Part shown: one piece after another, positions 32,480 to 41,539 of the stretch
Position numbering within the stretch: the first letter of the stretch is position 1
Layout: each line of letters starts with the position of its first letter
NCBI RefSeq assembly: GCF_013260645.1
Contig: NZ_CP053921.1
Location: 1,743,763-1,807,762, forward strand
DNA from: Erythrobacter mangrovi
GTDB lineage: Bacteria > Pseudomonadota > Alphaproteobacteria > Sphingomonadales > Sphingomonadaceae
Direction of reading: 5' to 3'
Length of the DNA: 64,000 nucleotides
Notes under the pieces: generated by a model
What the model saw: only the letters and a program-made list of their open reading frames with translations
Told to the model about the DNA's origin: nothing
Databases searched by the model: none
Made by a program: the position numbers and the translations under genes

Positions 32480-32989
32480 CTACCGCCCTGTGCGTTCCTT
32501 GAGCGAGCGGACTGCGCGTGAGCCCTTGCGTGCCACCTTACGCGACTTTGCCCGAACCGCATCGGTCGCAACGTCGAACTTGTAGGCCGCGTCCCGTCGC
32601 AGGCCGCGGGCAGTCGTGGCCGCGCTATCGCCGATATCTTCAAGCCTGTCCCCTGCATCACGCGCGGTCACCAAGGCTTCCTGGAGCATTCTCGCGCCAT
32701 ATGCGAAGGCCGATTCCAGCGCGAGGTTCACCAAAACGCTTCCGCGCTTGCCCACTTTGCGACCGCTCTTGGTCATGGCACCGATCGCGAAACCGGCGAA
32801 GATCACCCCGCCGACCACGGCAAGCGGATGCTTGCGGGTGAAAGCGATCGCCTCGTCCGCTGCCTGGCGAGCCTGTTCGGCCAAGGTGCGTTCGGAGTTG
32901 CGCTGTTGCGCGGCCTCGATCCGGGCGCGCAGGGCCTCACGCTTCTGCTCGTCCGTCTTGGGGGTGGTGAGGGTGTGGACTTCAGACAT
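32480..32989 (-). CDS. Membrane-associated helical protein, last gene of envelope operon
   Basis: A 169-residue protein I do not recognise by name. A Lys/Glu/Gln-rich coiled coil (KREALRARIEAAQQRNSERT, residues 15-50) leads to AFTRKHPLAVVGGVIFAGFAIGA, which has the RKHP-hydrophobic anchor seen in YqjD/ElaB (DUF883)-type proteins. A basic amphipathic tail follows (VRAKSRKVARKGSRAVRSLK). It is probably an inner-membrane protein with cytoplasmic helices. It begins 19 bases after the 103-residue gene and is the last of four genes running from 34383. The DUF883-like anchor repeats that of the first gene, so the two may be distant paralogues. Function is unknown. Confidence 0.72.
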   Translation of the reverse strand: MSEVHTLTTPKTDEQKREALRARIEAAQQRNSERTLAEQARQAADEAIAFTRKHPLAVVGGVIFAGFAIGAMTKSGRKVGKRGSVLVNLALESAFAYGARMLQEALVTARDAGDRLEDIGDSAATTARGLRRDAAYKFDVATDAVRAKSRKVARKGSRAVRSLKERTGR

Positions 32990-33008
32990 GGGGGCTCCGT
33001 TTTCGAGT

Positions 33009-33320
33009 TCAGCTGCCAGTGTCGTCGGGGGCAGGGTCAATATCCTCGCCCAGGCCGAACAATGACAATATGGGATTGCGCGCGAACCAGACCACGATGG
33101 CGGCAATCAATGCAGCCAGCGCACCGCGATTGTCGTCGGCGACTTCGACCGCTTCTTCGTAGATATCGACCGCTCCCTCGCGGACCATGTCCATGGCGCG
33201 GGCGGTAAGACCCTTCTGCGAGTAGGTCGTCTTGAGGTTCTCGACGTCAGCCTCGACAAGCGCGCGCGCAGAATCGCGCAGGTGGCGGTCGGAGATCATC
33301 CGGCAACGCAACTCGCTCAC
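33009..33320 (-). CDS. Small membrane protein of the envelope operon
   Basis: A 103-residue protein with a helical N-terminal half (RHLRDSARALVEADVENLKT) and one hydrophobic helix (NRGALAALIAAIVVWFARNPI, residues about 64-84), followed by an acidic tail (DIDPAPDDTGS). Its GTG start overlaps the stop of the upstream holin-like gene (GTGA at 33317-33320), giving translational coupling. No family is recognised. It lies in the four-gene operon with a DUF883-like and a holin-superfamily-like protein, suggesting a shared role in inner-membrane stress. An ATG eight codons inside is a possible alternative start. Confidence 0.7.
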   Translation of the reverse strand: MSELRCRMISDRHLRDSARALVEADVENLKTTYSQKGLTARAMDMVREGAVDIYEEAVEVADDNRGALAALIAAIVVWFARNPILSLFGLGEDIDPAPDDTGS

Positions 33321-33745
33321 TGCTTGTCCTCCCCGAAAGCGGAGGCGATCTCATCGATACGGGCCTTGACCAGGCGAAGCAGCACCGCCGCCCCGACCAG
33401 CAGCGCGATCGTGACGATCGCCGTAGCACCCCAGGCGCCAACGGTAGGGATCAATGCGAAGAGGATCCCTACCGTAGCGGCGATCAGTGCAAGGTGGAGA
33501 AAGCCCAGACCAAGTAGCGCAAATCCGGCTGCTCCCTTGGCGCGGTCTGCTGTGAAGGCGGCGCGGCTTTTCTGGAAGGCGAGTTCGGCTTCAGCGTAGG
33601 TCTTGCCATCCTCGATCAACGCCGAGATGTCGTCAGTCAGCGAGGGACCAGCCTGGGACTCTTCGTCTTCAGGGGCACCGTAATCGTCGGGCAGGTCGAG
33701 CGGTCCGGTATAGTCCTGGGTCCGCTCACCGTCATCATCCCGCAT
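33317..33745 (-). CDS. Phage-holin-superfamily (YqjE-like) membrane protein
   Basis: A 142-residue protein. An acidic N-terminus (RDDDGERTQDYTGPLDLPDD) is followed by an amphipathic stretch with AEAELAFQKSRAAFTADRAK. Two adjacent hydrophobic helices (residues about 70-96 and 100-122) and a charged tail complete it. This is the layout of the YqjE/'phage holin family' (PF07332-like) proteins, which in E. coli neighbour yqjD. Despite the family name it is not a sign of a prophage here: no phage genes are nearby. It lies 20 bases after the DUF883-like gene and is coupled to the next gene by GTGA. Confidence 0.75.
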   Translation of the reverse strand: MRDDDGERTQDYTGPLDLPDDYGAPEDEESQAGPSLTDDISALIEDGKTYAEAELAFQKSRAAFTADRAKGAAGFALLGLGFLHLALIAATVGILFALIPTVGAWGATAIVTIALLVGAAVLLRLVKARIDEIASAFGEDKQ

Positions 33746-33765
33746 TGCAGCCCCTCCTGTTCGCT

Positions 33766-34383
33766 TCAGCGCGAACGGCGAAATAGCCGCGAAAGGAGGA
33801 ACCCTGCAATCGCTGCGATACCGAGCGCCTTGCCAGGGCTCTTGCGGACGAATTCCCGACCGTCTTCGACCAGGTCGTCGACGCTCTTGGCGTCCAGCTT
33901 GGTGGCATATTCATCGAGCGACTTCGAGGCGGTGCGGGCATAGTCGCCGTATTTGGCACCAACCTTTTCGTCGACCTGATAGGCATTGTCGCTCACGAGG
34001 CGGCTCAGGGCGCGCAGGCCTTCGCCGGCCTTGGCCTTACCTTCGACAGCTAGTTCCTTGCTCTTGACCTTGGCTTCTTCGCCATAGGCCTTGGCTTCGG
34101 CTACCCAATCTTCGCCTTTACCCTTCGCTTGGTCGCGATAGGCTACCGCGCGATCACGGCCTTCCGCCTTCAACGCGGCGGCGCCTGCCTTTGCTTCCTC
34201 GAGCGCCGCGTTGAAGCGCGACTTTGCTTCGGTGCGATTGTCTGCGGTCTTGGTCACGGCAGTGGTCTCCTTGGTTGCGGGTTTCTTGACCGCGCTCTTG
34301 CGCGGCTTTGCGGATGTGGTGGTCTTCTTTGTGGCACTGGTCTTACGCTTCTTCGGCGCAGTGGTCTTGGTCGTTTCGGCCAT
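33766..34383 (-). CDS. YqjD/ElaB (DUF883)-like tail-anchored protein
   Basis: A 205-residue protein. The first 70 residues are a Lys/Thr/Ala-rich basic tail (PKKRKTSATKKTTTSAKPRK, KKPATKETTAVTK) resembling histone H1-like or ribosome-binding tails. Residues 70-175 form long helices with Ala/Lys/Glu repeats, and RKSPGKALGIAAIAGFLLSRLFRRSR is the DUF883 C-terminal anchor. E. coli YqjD binds ribosomes at the inner membrane in stationary phase; a similar role is inferred. The start MAETTKTT (ATG 34383) is preceded by a sigma-EcfG-type promoter at 34448-34472, about 57 bases upstream. It is the first gene of a four-gene operon. Confidence 0.8.
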   Translation of the reverse strand: MAETTKTTAPKKRKTSATKKTTTSAKPRKSAVKKPATKETTAVTKTADNRTEAKSRFNAALEEAKAGAAALKAEGRDRAVAYRDQAKGKGEDWVAEAKAYGEEAKVKSKELAVEGKAKAGEGLRALSRLVSDNAYQVDEKVGAKYGDYARTASKSLDEYATKLDAKSVDDLVEDGREFVRKSPGKALGIAAIAGFLLSRLFRRSR

Positions 34384-34447
34384 AACTCTCGTCCTTGCCC
34401 TCAATTCGTATTCATGCCGGATCAGCAGACTCCGGCCTTCCTTTTCC

Positions 34448-34472
34448 AACGCAACTTGCGCACCGAAGTTCC
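34448..34472 (-). promoter_or_regulatory. Putative sigma-EcfG (general stress) promoter
   Basis: On the minus strand GGAAC (34472-34468), 16 bases, then CGTT (34451-34448), an exact match to the alphaproteobacterial general-stress consensus GGAAC-N16/17-CGTT. The start site would be near 34440 and the first start codon is at 34383. Confidence 0.65.
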
Positions 34473-34504
34473 GGCGCATAGAGCGCGTCAAACCCCAATC
34501 TGGG

Positions 34505-35834
<1,330 letters not shown>

Positions 35835-35859
35835 CTCGACCGACCCCTGCGATGCCTCG

Positions 35860-35881
35860 ACGAGCGGCAATTGCCGCTCGT
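35860..35881. terminator. Perfect palindrome after eno (probable terminator)
   Basis: ACGAGCGGC (35860-35868), AATT loop and GCCGCTCGT (35873-35881) form a 9-bp stem 25 bases after the eno stop. No T-run follows; it may act with Rho or protect the 3' end. Confidence 0.5.
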
Positions 35882-35948
35882 GGGGTACGCGCATATCAAG
35901 CGAGCTTTCCAGACAAGGCGCGTCGCGCGCCGCAGGAGAGCTGTAATC

Positions 35949-38030
35949 ATGAAAAACCGTCTCGTTGCAGCGCTGCTGCTCGGTACCGCCGTTGCCACGC
36001 TTGGACCCGTCGCCTGCAGCCAAATCGGCGATGAGACAGAGGTCGCTTCAACAGGGACCGAACTTGGGATCGAGCAGAGCTGGATGGACAGCTCGATCAA
36101 ACCCGGTGACGACTTCTTCCGCTACGCAAACGGGAGCTGGTTCGATAGCACCGAGATACCGGCCGACCGTTCGAATGTCGGCGGTTTCTATATCGCCTTC
36201 CTCCAGACCGAGAAGAACCTGACGGCGCTGATCGACGGGATCGTGAAATCCGACCCGGCGCAGGGTACCGATGCCTGGCGAGTAATGACCTTTTACGAAT
36301 CCTTCCTCGACACCAAGGCAATCGATGCTGCGGGTATGAAGCCGATCGAAAGCGATCTGGCCAGGATCGATGCGATCACGGACAAGGCGCAGCTCGCCAG
36401 TGCGATCGGGGCAAGCATGCGCGCCGACGTCGATCCGCTAAACAGCACCGATTTCGAAACCGAGAACCTCTTCGGCGTCTTCGTCACGCAGGCACTCAAG
36501 GGTGGGGAAGTGGTTCCATACTTGCTGCAGGGCGGCCTCGGCATGCCCGAACGCGAGTACTACCTGTCTTCGGATCCCAAGATGGCGGGCCTGCGCACCG
36601 CGTATAAGGCATATATCGTCAACTTGCTGAAAGCCGCAGGTGTCGCAGATGCGGAGGCCAAGGCGCAACGCATCTACGATCTCGAAATCAAGATCGCCAG
36701 GGCGCATGTCAGCCGGGAAGAAAGCGACGACTGGACTACCGCAAGCTCGCTGTGGTCGCAGGCCGATTTCAAGGCCAAGGCCCCGGGAATGGACTGGGAT
36801 ACCTTCTTCAAGTCCGCACAGCTGGCGGGCTTCGAAACCTTCGACGCCTACCATCCCAGCGCGATTACCAAGCTGTCGGCACTCGTGGCGTCGGAACCGC
36901 TCGCGGCGTGGAAGGATTGGATGACCTTCCATCGGATCAACGCCAATACCGAGGTCTTGCCGACCAGGCTCGATGAGCTGCACTTCGCTTTCTATGGCAA
37001 GAAGCTGTTCGGGCAGGAGGAACAGCGCAGCCGCGACAAGCGCGCGCTTGGCGCCATCAATCAGCACATGGGCGACGAGTTGGGCAAGCTCTATGTCGAG
37101 AAGTACTTCCCCGCGCCCGACAAGGCTGCGATTGCAGGCATGGTCGACAACATCAAGGATGCCTTCGCCAAGCGGATCGATGCGCTTGATTGGATGGCGC
37201 CCGCAACCAAGGCCGAAGCTAAGAACAAGGTTGAAACCATGGCGGTAGGCGTCGGCTATCCCGACACCTGGACCGATTATTCCTCACTCAGGGTTGAACC
37301 GGGAAGCGCCTACGCCAACCTCCAGGCAGCCGATTTGCTGTACTATCGCCAGCAGCTGGCCAAGGTGGGCAAGCCACTCGACAAGAACGAATGGTGGATG
37401 AATGCGCAGCTGGTCAACGCGGTTAACCTGCCGGTGCAAAACGCGTTGAACTTCCCGGCCGCGATCCTCCAGCGTCCCTTCTTCGATCCCAAGGCCGACC
37501 CGGCGTTCAACTATGGCGCAATCGGCGCTGTGATCGGACACGAGATCAGCCACAGCTTCGACAACAATGGCGCGGCCTTCGATTCCTCGGGCGCGATGCG
37601 CAACTGGTGGACCGATGCCGACAAGGCCAAATTCAACCAGGCGGGTAAGGCGTTGGCGGACCAGTACGATCGGTACGAGCCGTTCCCGGGCCTGCATGTC
37701 CGCGGCGACCTGACCTTGGGTGAAAACATCGCCGATGTGGCGGGGCTTGCAGCCGCGTACGATGCCTATCGCGCCTCGCTCGGTGGCAAGGAGGCTCCGG
37801 TCATCGGTGGGTTCACCGGCGACCAGCGCTTCTTCATCGCCTATGCCCAGGCCTGGGCCAGCAAGTTCCGCGAAGAGGCCCTGCGGCAGCGCATCGCCAC
37901 AGACGGTCACGCCCCAGGGCAGTATCGCGCCCTGACGGTCCGCAATCTCGATGCCTGGTACAAGGCCTTCGACGTCAAGGAAGGTGACGCGCTCTACCTT
38001 GCTCCGGAAAAGCGCGTGAAGGTCTGGTAG
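35949..38030 (+). CDS. M13 family metallopeptidase (neprilysin/PepO-like)
   Basis: A 693-residue zinc endopeptidase acting on peptides outside the cytoplasm. Residues 1-23 are a signal sequence; the cysteine in GPVACSQ is only a poor lipobox, so lipidation is uncertain. The zinc motif is H531-E532-x2-H535 (HEISHSFD), with the third ligand E592 in ENIADVAGL and an adjacent D596. The N-terminal lid (DDFFRYANGSW at about 55-65) and QRFFIAYAQAW, RALTVRNLDAWYKAF and the terminal VKVW are family features. The ATG at 35949 is preceded by AGGAGAG. It lies 114 bases after eno and 110 before the phosphotransferase gene, with a hairpin after its stop. Confidence 0.93.
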   Translation: MKNRLVAALLLGTAVATLGPVACSQIGDETEVASTGTELGIEQSWMDSSIKPGDDFFRYANGSWFDSTEIPADRSNVGGFYIAFLQTEKNLTALIDGIVKSDPAQGTDAWRVMTFYESFLDTKAIDAAGMKPIESDLARIDAITDKAQLASAIGASMRADVDPLNSTDFETENLFGVFVTQALKGGEVVPYLLQGGLGMPEREYYLSSDPKMAGLRTAYKAYIVNLLKAAGVADAEAKAQRIYDLEIKIARAHVSREESDDWTTASSLWSQADFKAKAPGMDWDTFFKSAQLAGFETFDAYHPSAITKLSALVASEPLAAWKDWMTFHRINANTEVLPTRLDELHFAFYGKKLFGQEEQRSRDKRALGAINQHMGDELGKLYVEKYFPAPDKAAIAGMVDNIKDAFAKRIDALDWMAPATKAEAKNKVETMAVGVGYPDTWTDYSSLRVEPGSAYANLQAADLLYYRQQLAKVGKPLDKNEWWMNAQLVNAVNLPVQNALNFPAAILQRPFFDPKADPAFNYGAIGAVIGHEISHSFDNNGAAFDSSGAMRNWWTDADKAKFNQAGKALADQYDRYEPFPGLHVRGDLTLGENIADVAGLAAAYDAYRASLGGKEAPVIGGFTGDQRFFIAYAQAWASKFREEALRQRIATDGHAPGQYRALTVRNLDAWYKAFDVKEGDALYLAPEKRVKVW

Positions 38031-38040
38031 GCTCAGCGGG

Positions 38041-38064
38041 GAGGGCGCCTGCACGGGCGCCCTC
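38041..38064 (+). terminator. Hairpin after the M13 peptidase gene
   Basis: GAGGGCGCC (38041-38049) pairs perfectly with GGCGCCCTC (38056-38064) around TGCACG, 10 bases after the stop. The flank ACACAGG lacks a T-run, so strength as an intrinsic terminator is uncertain. Confidence 0.55.
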
Positions 38065-38140
38065 ACACAGGATTTGCGCCATTGTCATGCGATCCCACGA
38101 CAGGTAGCTATCAGCAACCGATATCGTGGGAGAGAGCGAT

Positions 38141-39190
38141 TTGGGCGAATTTCCGGTTCACCCGGCCGATGTCACACCGCAGTGGCTGACGGAAGTTCTG
38201 GGCGCGCGTGTTGATACCGTGCGATGGGAGCCGATCGGTACCGGGCAGGTGGGCGACAGCGCGCGCTTCCATCTCGAAGGACCTGACGCCCCTGCGACCC
38301 TTGCCGGAAAATTCGCTGCCGAAGACGCTGCCAGCCGCGGTACGGCAGTCATGTTTGGCCTCTATCGCAAAGAGGTCGAGTTCTACCGACAGGCAGCACC
38401 AAGGCTTGGCGTGCGCGTGCCCGGCGTCCACTTTGCGGCCGTAAGCGAGGACGGCGGCGAGTTCATCCTGTTGTTTGAGGACATGGGGCCGGCACGCCAG
38501 GGCGACCAGATCCGCGGATGCACCATTGATGATGCGCGCGCCGGCATCAGGCAGGCGGCGGCCATCCACGCGCCCAGTTGGGGCGTCACTGATCTCCTCG
38601 AAGCGGAATGGCATGCGCCACCAACCGATCTCGGGCAGACTCTCGGCGCTCTCTACCCGCAGGCACAGGCAGTCTGGCGTGAGCGCTACGCCGATAAGCT
38701 CGAACCGGAAATGATGCGGTTGTGCGAGGAACTGGCGGAGATGAGTGGCAGCTATTTCCAGCGCACCGATCCACCGCAGTGCTTGGTCCACGGGGATTTC
38801 CGTCTCGACAACATGCTGTTCGATATCTGCGGCGGAACCGAGCCCATTGCGATCCTCGATTGGCAGACGGTCACGGTCGGCAAGGCGATGACCGACGTCG
38901 GTTACTTCATGGGTACCGGTATCGGCGAGGCGCTGTGGCGCATACACGAAGACGAACTGCTCGACCTGTGGCTGGCTGAGATGGCCGCGCGGGGTAGGGG
39001 CCTAACCCGCGATGACATCTGGCACGACTACCTGCTTGGCATTCTCCACGGCGTCTCGACTGCAGTGTTCAGCGCAGCCTTTGTCGAACGCACCGAGCGA
39101 GGAGATGCAAATTTTCTATCCATGGCACGCGGGGGCTGTTCGCTTGCGCTCGCGCGTGACAGTCTCTCTGCCTTGAAGGAGACGCTCTGA
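38141..39190 (+). CDS. Phosphotransferase (aminoglycoside/choline kinase fold)
   Basis: A 349-residue small-molecule kinase-fold protein. The catalytic loop VHGDFRLDNM has H217, D219 and N224, and the metal-binding Asp is D240 in AILDWQT. LLFEDMGPARQGD is the hinge region of the EcdK/DUF1679-like and APH families. The start is taken as TTG 38141, because GGGAGAGAG (38128-38136) is correctly spaced for it; the GTG at 38126 has no Shine-Dalgarno sequence. Its stop overlaps the next gene's ATG (TGATG), so the two are coupled. The substrate is unknown; a lipid, sterol or hydroxylated metabolite is possible. The N-terminus resembles acyl-CoA-dehydrogenase-linked phosphotransferases in sphingomonads. 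Confidence 0.82.
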   Translation: MGEFPVHPADVTPQWLTEVLGARVDTVRWEPIGTGQVGDSARFHLEGPDAPATLAGKFAAEDAASRGTAVMFGLYRKEVEFYRQAAPRLGVRVPGVHFAAVSEDGGEFILLFEDMGPARQGDQIRGCTIDDARAGIRQAAAIHAPSWGVTDLLEAEWHAPPTDLGQTLGALYPQAQAVWRERYADKLEPEMMRLCEELAEMSGSYFQRTDPPQCLVHGDFRLDNMLFDICGGTEPIAILDWQTVTVGKAMTDVGYFMGTGIGEALWRIHEDELLDLWLAEMAARGRGLTRDDIWHDYLLGILHGVSTAVFSAAFVERTERGDANFLSMARGGCSLALARDSLSALKETL

Positions 39191-40281
39191 TGGTCCTGAC
39201 CCGCGGCGACGACTACCCGATCCACCAGACCCCCGAGCCGGTCGCCTATTCGGGCACCGATCGCAATTTCTACGACCGCTACTTCTTCAATGGCTATGCC
39301 CCCGATGGCAGCGGGTTCTTCGCCGTTGCCCTTGGTGTCTACCCGCACCTCGACGTGATCGATGCGCATTTCAACGTCATCCGCGGCGGGATCCAGCACT
39401 GCATCCATGCGAGCCGCGAGTTGAAGATGGAGCGTATGGACCTGCAGGTCGGACCCATTCGCATCGAGATCGTCGAACCGTTGCAGCGGCTGCGAGTAGC
39501 AATCGACGATTTCGAGGGGATCTCGGCCGACCTCTATTTCGAAGGGCGCGCCTTTCCGATCGAGGAGCCGCGCTTCATCCACCGTATCGGCCCGCGCGCT
39601 TTCATGGACTATACCAGACTGACCCAGAACGGCCGGTACGAGGGCTGGATCGAGGTCGATGGTGACCGGCGCCTGCTTGCCGAAGGGACCATGGGGACCC
39701 GTGATCGCAGCTGGGGCGTGCGACCAATCGGTGCGCGCGATCCGCAACCGACTCCCGGCCACACGCTTCCGGGCTTCTTCTGGCAATGGACCCCGATTAA
39801 TTTCCCGCAGGGTAGCCTGTTCTTCCACGTCAACAATGATGAGAAGGGCGAAGCGTGGAACACGCGCGCGGCATGGGCGGACGAGGGGGCCCAAGCAGCG
39901 GACCTCACAGAGGGGCATGGAAGCATGCGCACAAGGTTGGACCAGAGCACGCGCTGGCCTTCAGGCGGCACACTTTCCCTTGCAGTGCGTGGGGCACCCG
40001 AGCAGATCAGTTTCGAACCGCTAGGCCGTTTCCAGATGCGAGGCCTGGGCTACACCCACCCGGAATGGGGCCACGGCCACTACAAGGGGCCGCTGGTGGT
40101 AGAGCGCGAGGACATCGAGCTGGCCGATCTCGATCCCTTGCTACCTGAAAACCTCCACGTGCAAATGCCAGTCAGGGTGGTTGGCAGCGACGGCTCGGAA
40201 GGTATTGGGGTATTCGAGCAACTGATCATCGGGCCCTTTGCGCCGCTCGGGCTTGGCGAGTTTCTCGACGGCGCGCGCTAA
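39190..40281 (+). CDS. Unknown protein coupled to the phosphotransferase gene
   Basis: A 363-residue soluble protein with no signal peptide. Blocks such as NFYDRYFFNGYAPDGSGFF, DDFEGISADLYFEGRAFPIE, GTRDRSWGVRP and FFWQWTPINF suggest two beta-rich domains of the lipocalin-like/AttH-CrtC kind (DUF7064/DUF7065-like, from memory). The gene begins inside the phosphotransferase stop (TGATG at 39188-39192), and similar pairs occur in actinobacteria and sphingomonads, so the two proteins probably act on one compound. The conserved Trp, Arg and Asp residues in the second block could be a binding site. It ends in a stop overlapping the convergent transporter gene's stop (40278-40281). Confidence 0.75.
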   Translation: MVLTRGDDYPIHQTPEPVAYSGTDRNFYDRYFFNGYAPDGSGFFAVALGVYPHLDVIDAHFNVIRGGIQHCIHASRELKMERMDLQVGPIRIEIVEPLQRLRVAIDDFEGISADLYFEGRAFPIEEPRFIHRIGPRAFMDYTRLTQNGRYEGWIEVDGDRRLLAEGTMGTRDRSWGVRPIGARDPQPTPGHTLPGFFWQWTPINFPQGSLFFHVNNDEKGEAWNTRAAWADEGAQAADLTEGHGSMRTRLDQSTRWPSGGTLSLAVRGAPEQISFEPLGRFQMRGLGYTHPEWGHGHYKGPLVVEREDIELADLDPLLPENLHVQMPVRVVGSDGSEGIGVFEQLIIGPFAPLGLGEFLDGAR

Positions 40282-41108
40282 CGGGCTACCAAGAGGGTAA
40301 CGACCCCACCAAAGATCAGCGTACCACCAATGATTTTCAGCCGGTCGGCCCTTTCGCCAAGAAACAGGATGGCGATGACCAATGCAAACAGGATTGAACT
40401 CTCTCGCAAGGACGCGAGACGGGGCAGTTCCCCAACCGCATAGGCAGTGAGCGCAAGACCATAGGACAGCACGCCCAACGCCCCGGCAAGCACGCAGGCG
40501 CGCCAGTTTCGCTTGGCATAGTCGACAAAGCCCTGCCCGCGCCATGCGCCGAATGCAGCCCCGATCACGGCGCCAAGCACCAGGAAGGCCCAGGCGATGT
40601 AGGACATCTGGGTAGGTGCGCTCCGCACGCCGCCGGCATCGAGAACCGTGTAACAGGCGACCGCCAGCCCGGTCAGCAGGGAGTAGCCGAGTGCAGCCGG
40701 GGTTAGGTTTCGGCCAATTGCGCTCAGCAGGATGCCAGTGACGACTAGCCCCATTCCCGCTGCGACCGGCAGGGTAATTGCGTCGCCAAGGATGAACACG
40801 CCGCCCATTGCCGCGAAGACTGGTGCAGTTCCGCGCATGATCGGGTAGCTCGCGCTCATGTCCGCCACTTCGAAGGCACGGACCAGCGCGAGAAAATACA
40901 CCGCGTGAACCGCAAGTGACCCAGCAAGCCAGCCCCATGCCCCGTGGGGTAGGGGAACCAAGAAGACTGCAGGAAGGACCAGCAAGCCGCCGCTGAGGTC
41001 GATCAGCGCGCGGCTCGCCAGCTTGTCGTCACCCGATTTGAGAACAGCGTTGACCACGGCATGGATCGCCCCGGAGGCGACCATCATCATCGCGGCGGTT
41101 TCGATCAT
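40278..41108 (-). CDS. EamA/DMT family transporter
   Basis: A 276-residue membrane protein with ten predicted helices in two five-helix EamA repeats. SYPIMRGTAPVFAAMGGVFILGD in the first half and ASLRESSILFALVIAILFLGE in the second are the paired repeats, ending GTLIFGGVVTLLVAR. Such proteins export or import metabolites, often amino acids or nucleosides; the cargo is unknown here. It follows ribH by only 4 bases on the same strand, so it may belong to the riboflavin operon, and riboflavin-related transport is a speculative option. Its stop overlaps that of the convergent gene by four bases. Confidence 0.87.
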   Translation of the reverse strand: MIETAAMMMVASGAIHAVVNAVLKSGDDKLASRALIDLSGGLLVLPAVFLVPLPHGAWGWLAGSLAVHAVYFLALVRAFEVADMSASYPIMRGTAPVFAAMGGVFILGDAITLPVAAGMGLVVTGILLSAIGRNLTPAALGYSLLTGLAVACYTVLDAGGVRSAPTQMSYIAWAFLVLGAVIGAAFGAWRGQGFVDYAKRNWRACVLAGALGVLSYGLALTAYAVGELPRLASLRESSILFALVIAILFLGERADRLKIIGGTLIFGGVVTLLVAR

Positions 41109-41112
41109 GTAG

Positions 41113-41535
41113 TCAGGCAGCGAAGCGCGTCTGGAGGTCGAGCAGCGCCATCGCGGCTTTGGCCGCTTCGCCGCCCTTGTCCTTCTGCGACGGGTCGGCG
41201 CGGACCAGCGCCTGCTCTTCGTTTTCGACAGTCAGGATGCCGTTGCCGATTGCCATGCCATCCATGGTCAGTGCCATGATCCCACGCGCGCTTTCTCCGG
41301 CGACAATCTCGAAATGGTAGGTCTCGCCACGGATAACCACGCCGATCGCGACATAGCCGTCATACAGATCGCTCTCCGACGCGAGCGCGATGGCGCCGGG
41401 CACTTCCAGCGCGCCGGGGACGGTGAGGACGTCCACCTCATGTCCTGCATTGGCGAGCGCAGCACGCGCGCCTTCGACCAGCATGTCGTTGAGATGGTCG
41501 TAGAAACGGGCTTCGACGATAAGGAAACGGGCCAA
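41113..41535 (-). CDS. ribH: 6,7-dimethyl-8-ribityllumazine synthase
   Basis: A 140-residue lumazine synthase. It condenses 3,4-dihydroxy-2-butanone 4-phosphate with 5-amino-6-ribitylaminouracil, the penultimate riboflavin step. The core shows [30 protein letters not shown] (with the catalytic His) and [21 protein letters not shown]. The start is a TTG at 41535; GGAG seven bases upstream (at the end of the ribB-like gene) and the family start [12 protein letters not shown] support it. It lies four bases after the HTH-RibB-RibA-like gene, whose product makes the butanone substrate. The transporter gene follows at four bases. Confidence 0.95.
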   Translation of the reverse strand: MARFLIVEARFYDHLNDMLVEGARAALANAGHEVDVLTVPGALEVPGAIALASESDLYDGYVAIGVVIRGETYHFEIVAGESARGIMALTMDGMAIGNGILTVENEEQALVRADPSQKDKGGEAAKAAMALLDLQTRFAA

Positions 41536-41539
41536 GTGC

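Noticed and set aside
33317..33745. A possible prophage or lysis gene, because the protein resembles the phage-holin superfamily.
   Set aside because: No phage structural, integrase or lysin genes are nearby; the DUF883-like neighbour and two-helix layout fit the chromosomal YqjE-type group.
36438..37067. A 209-residue minus-strand frame opposite the M13 peptidase gene.
   Set aside because: Antisense shadow; no ribosome-binding site, no domain, and the plus-strand peptidase is intact.
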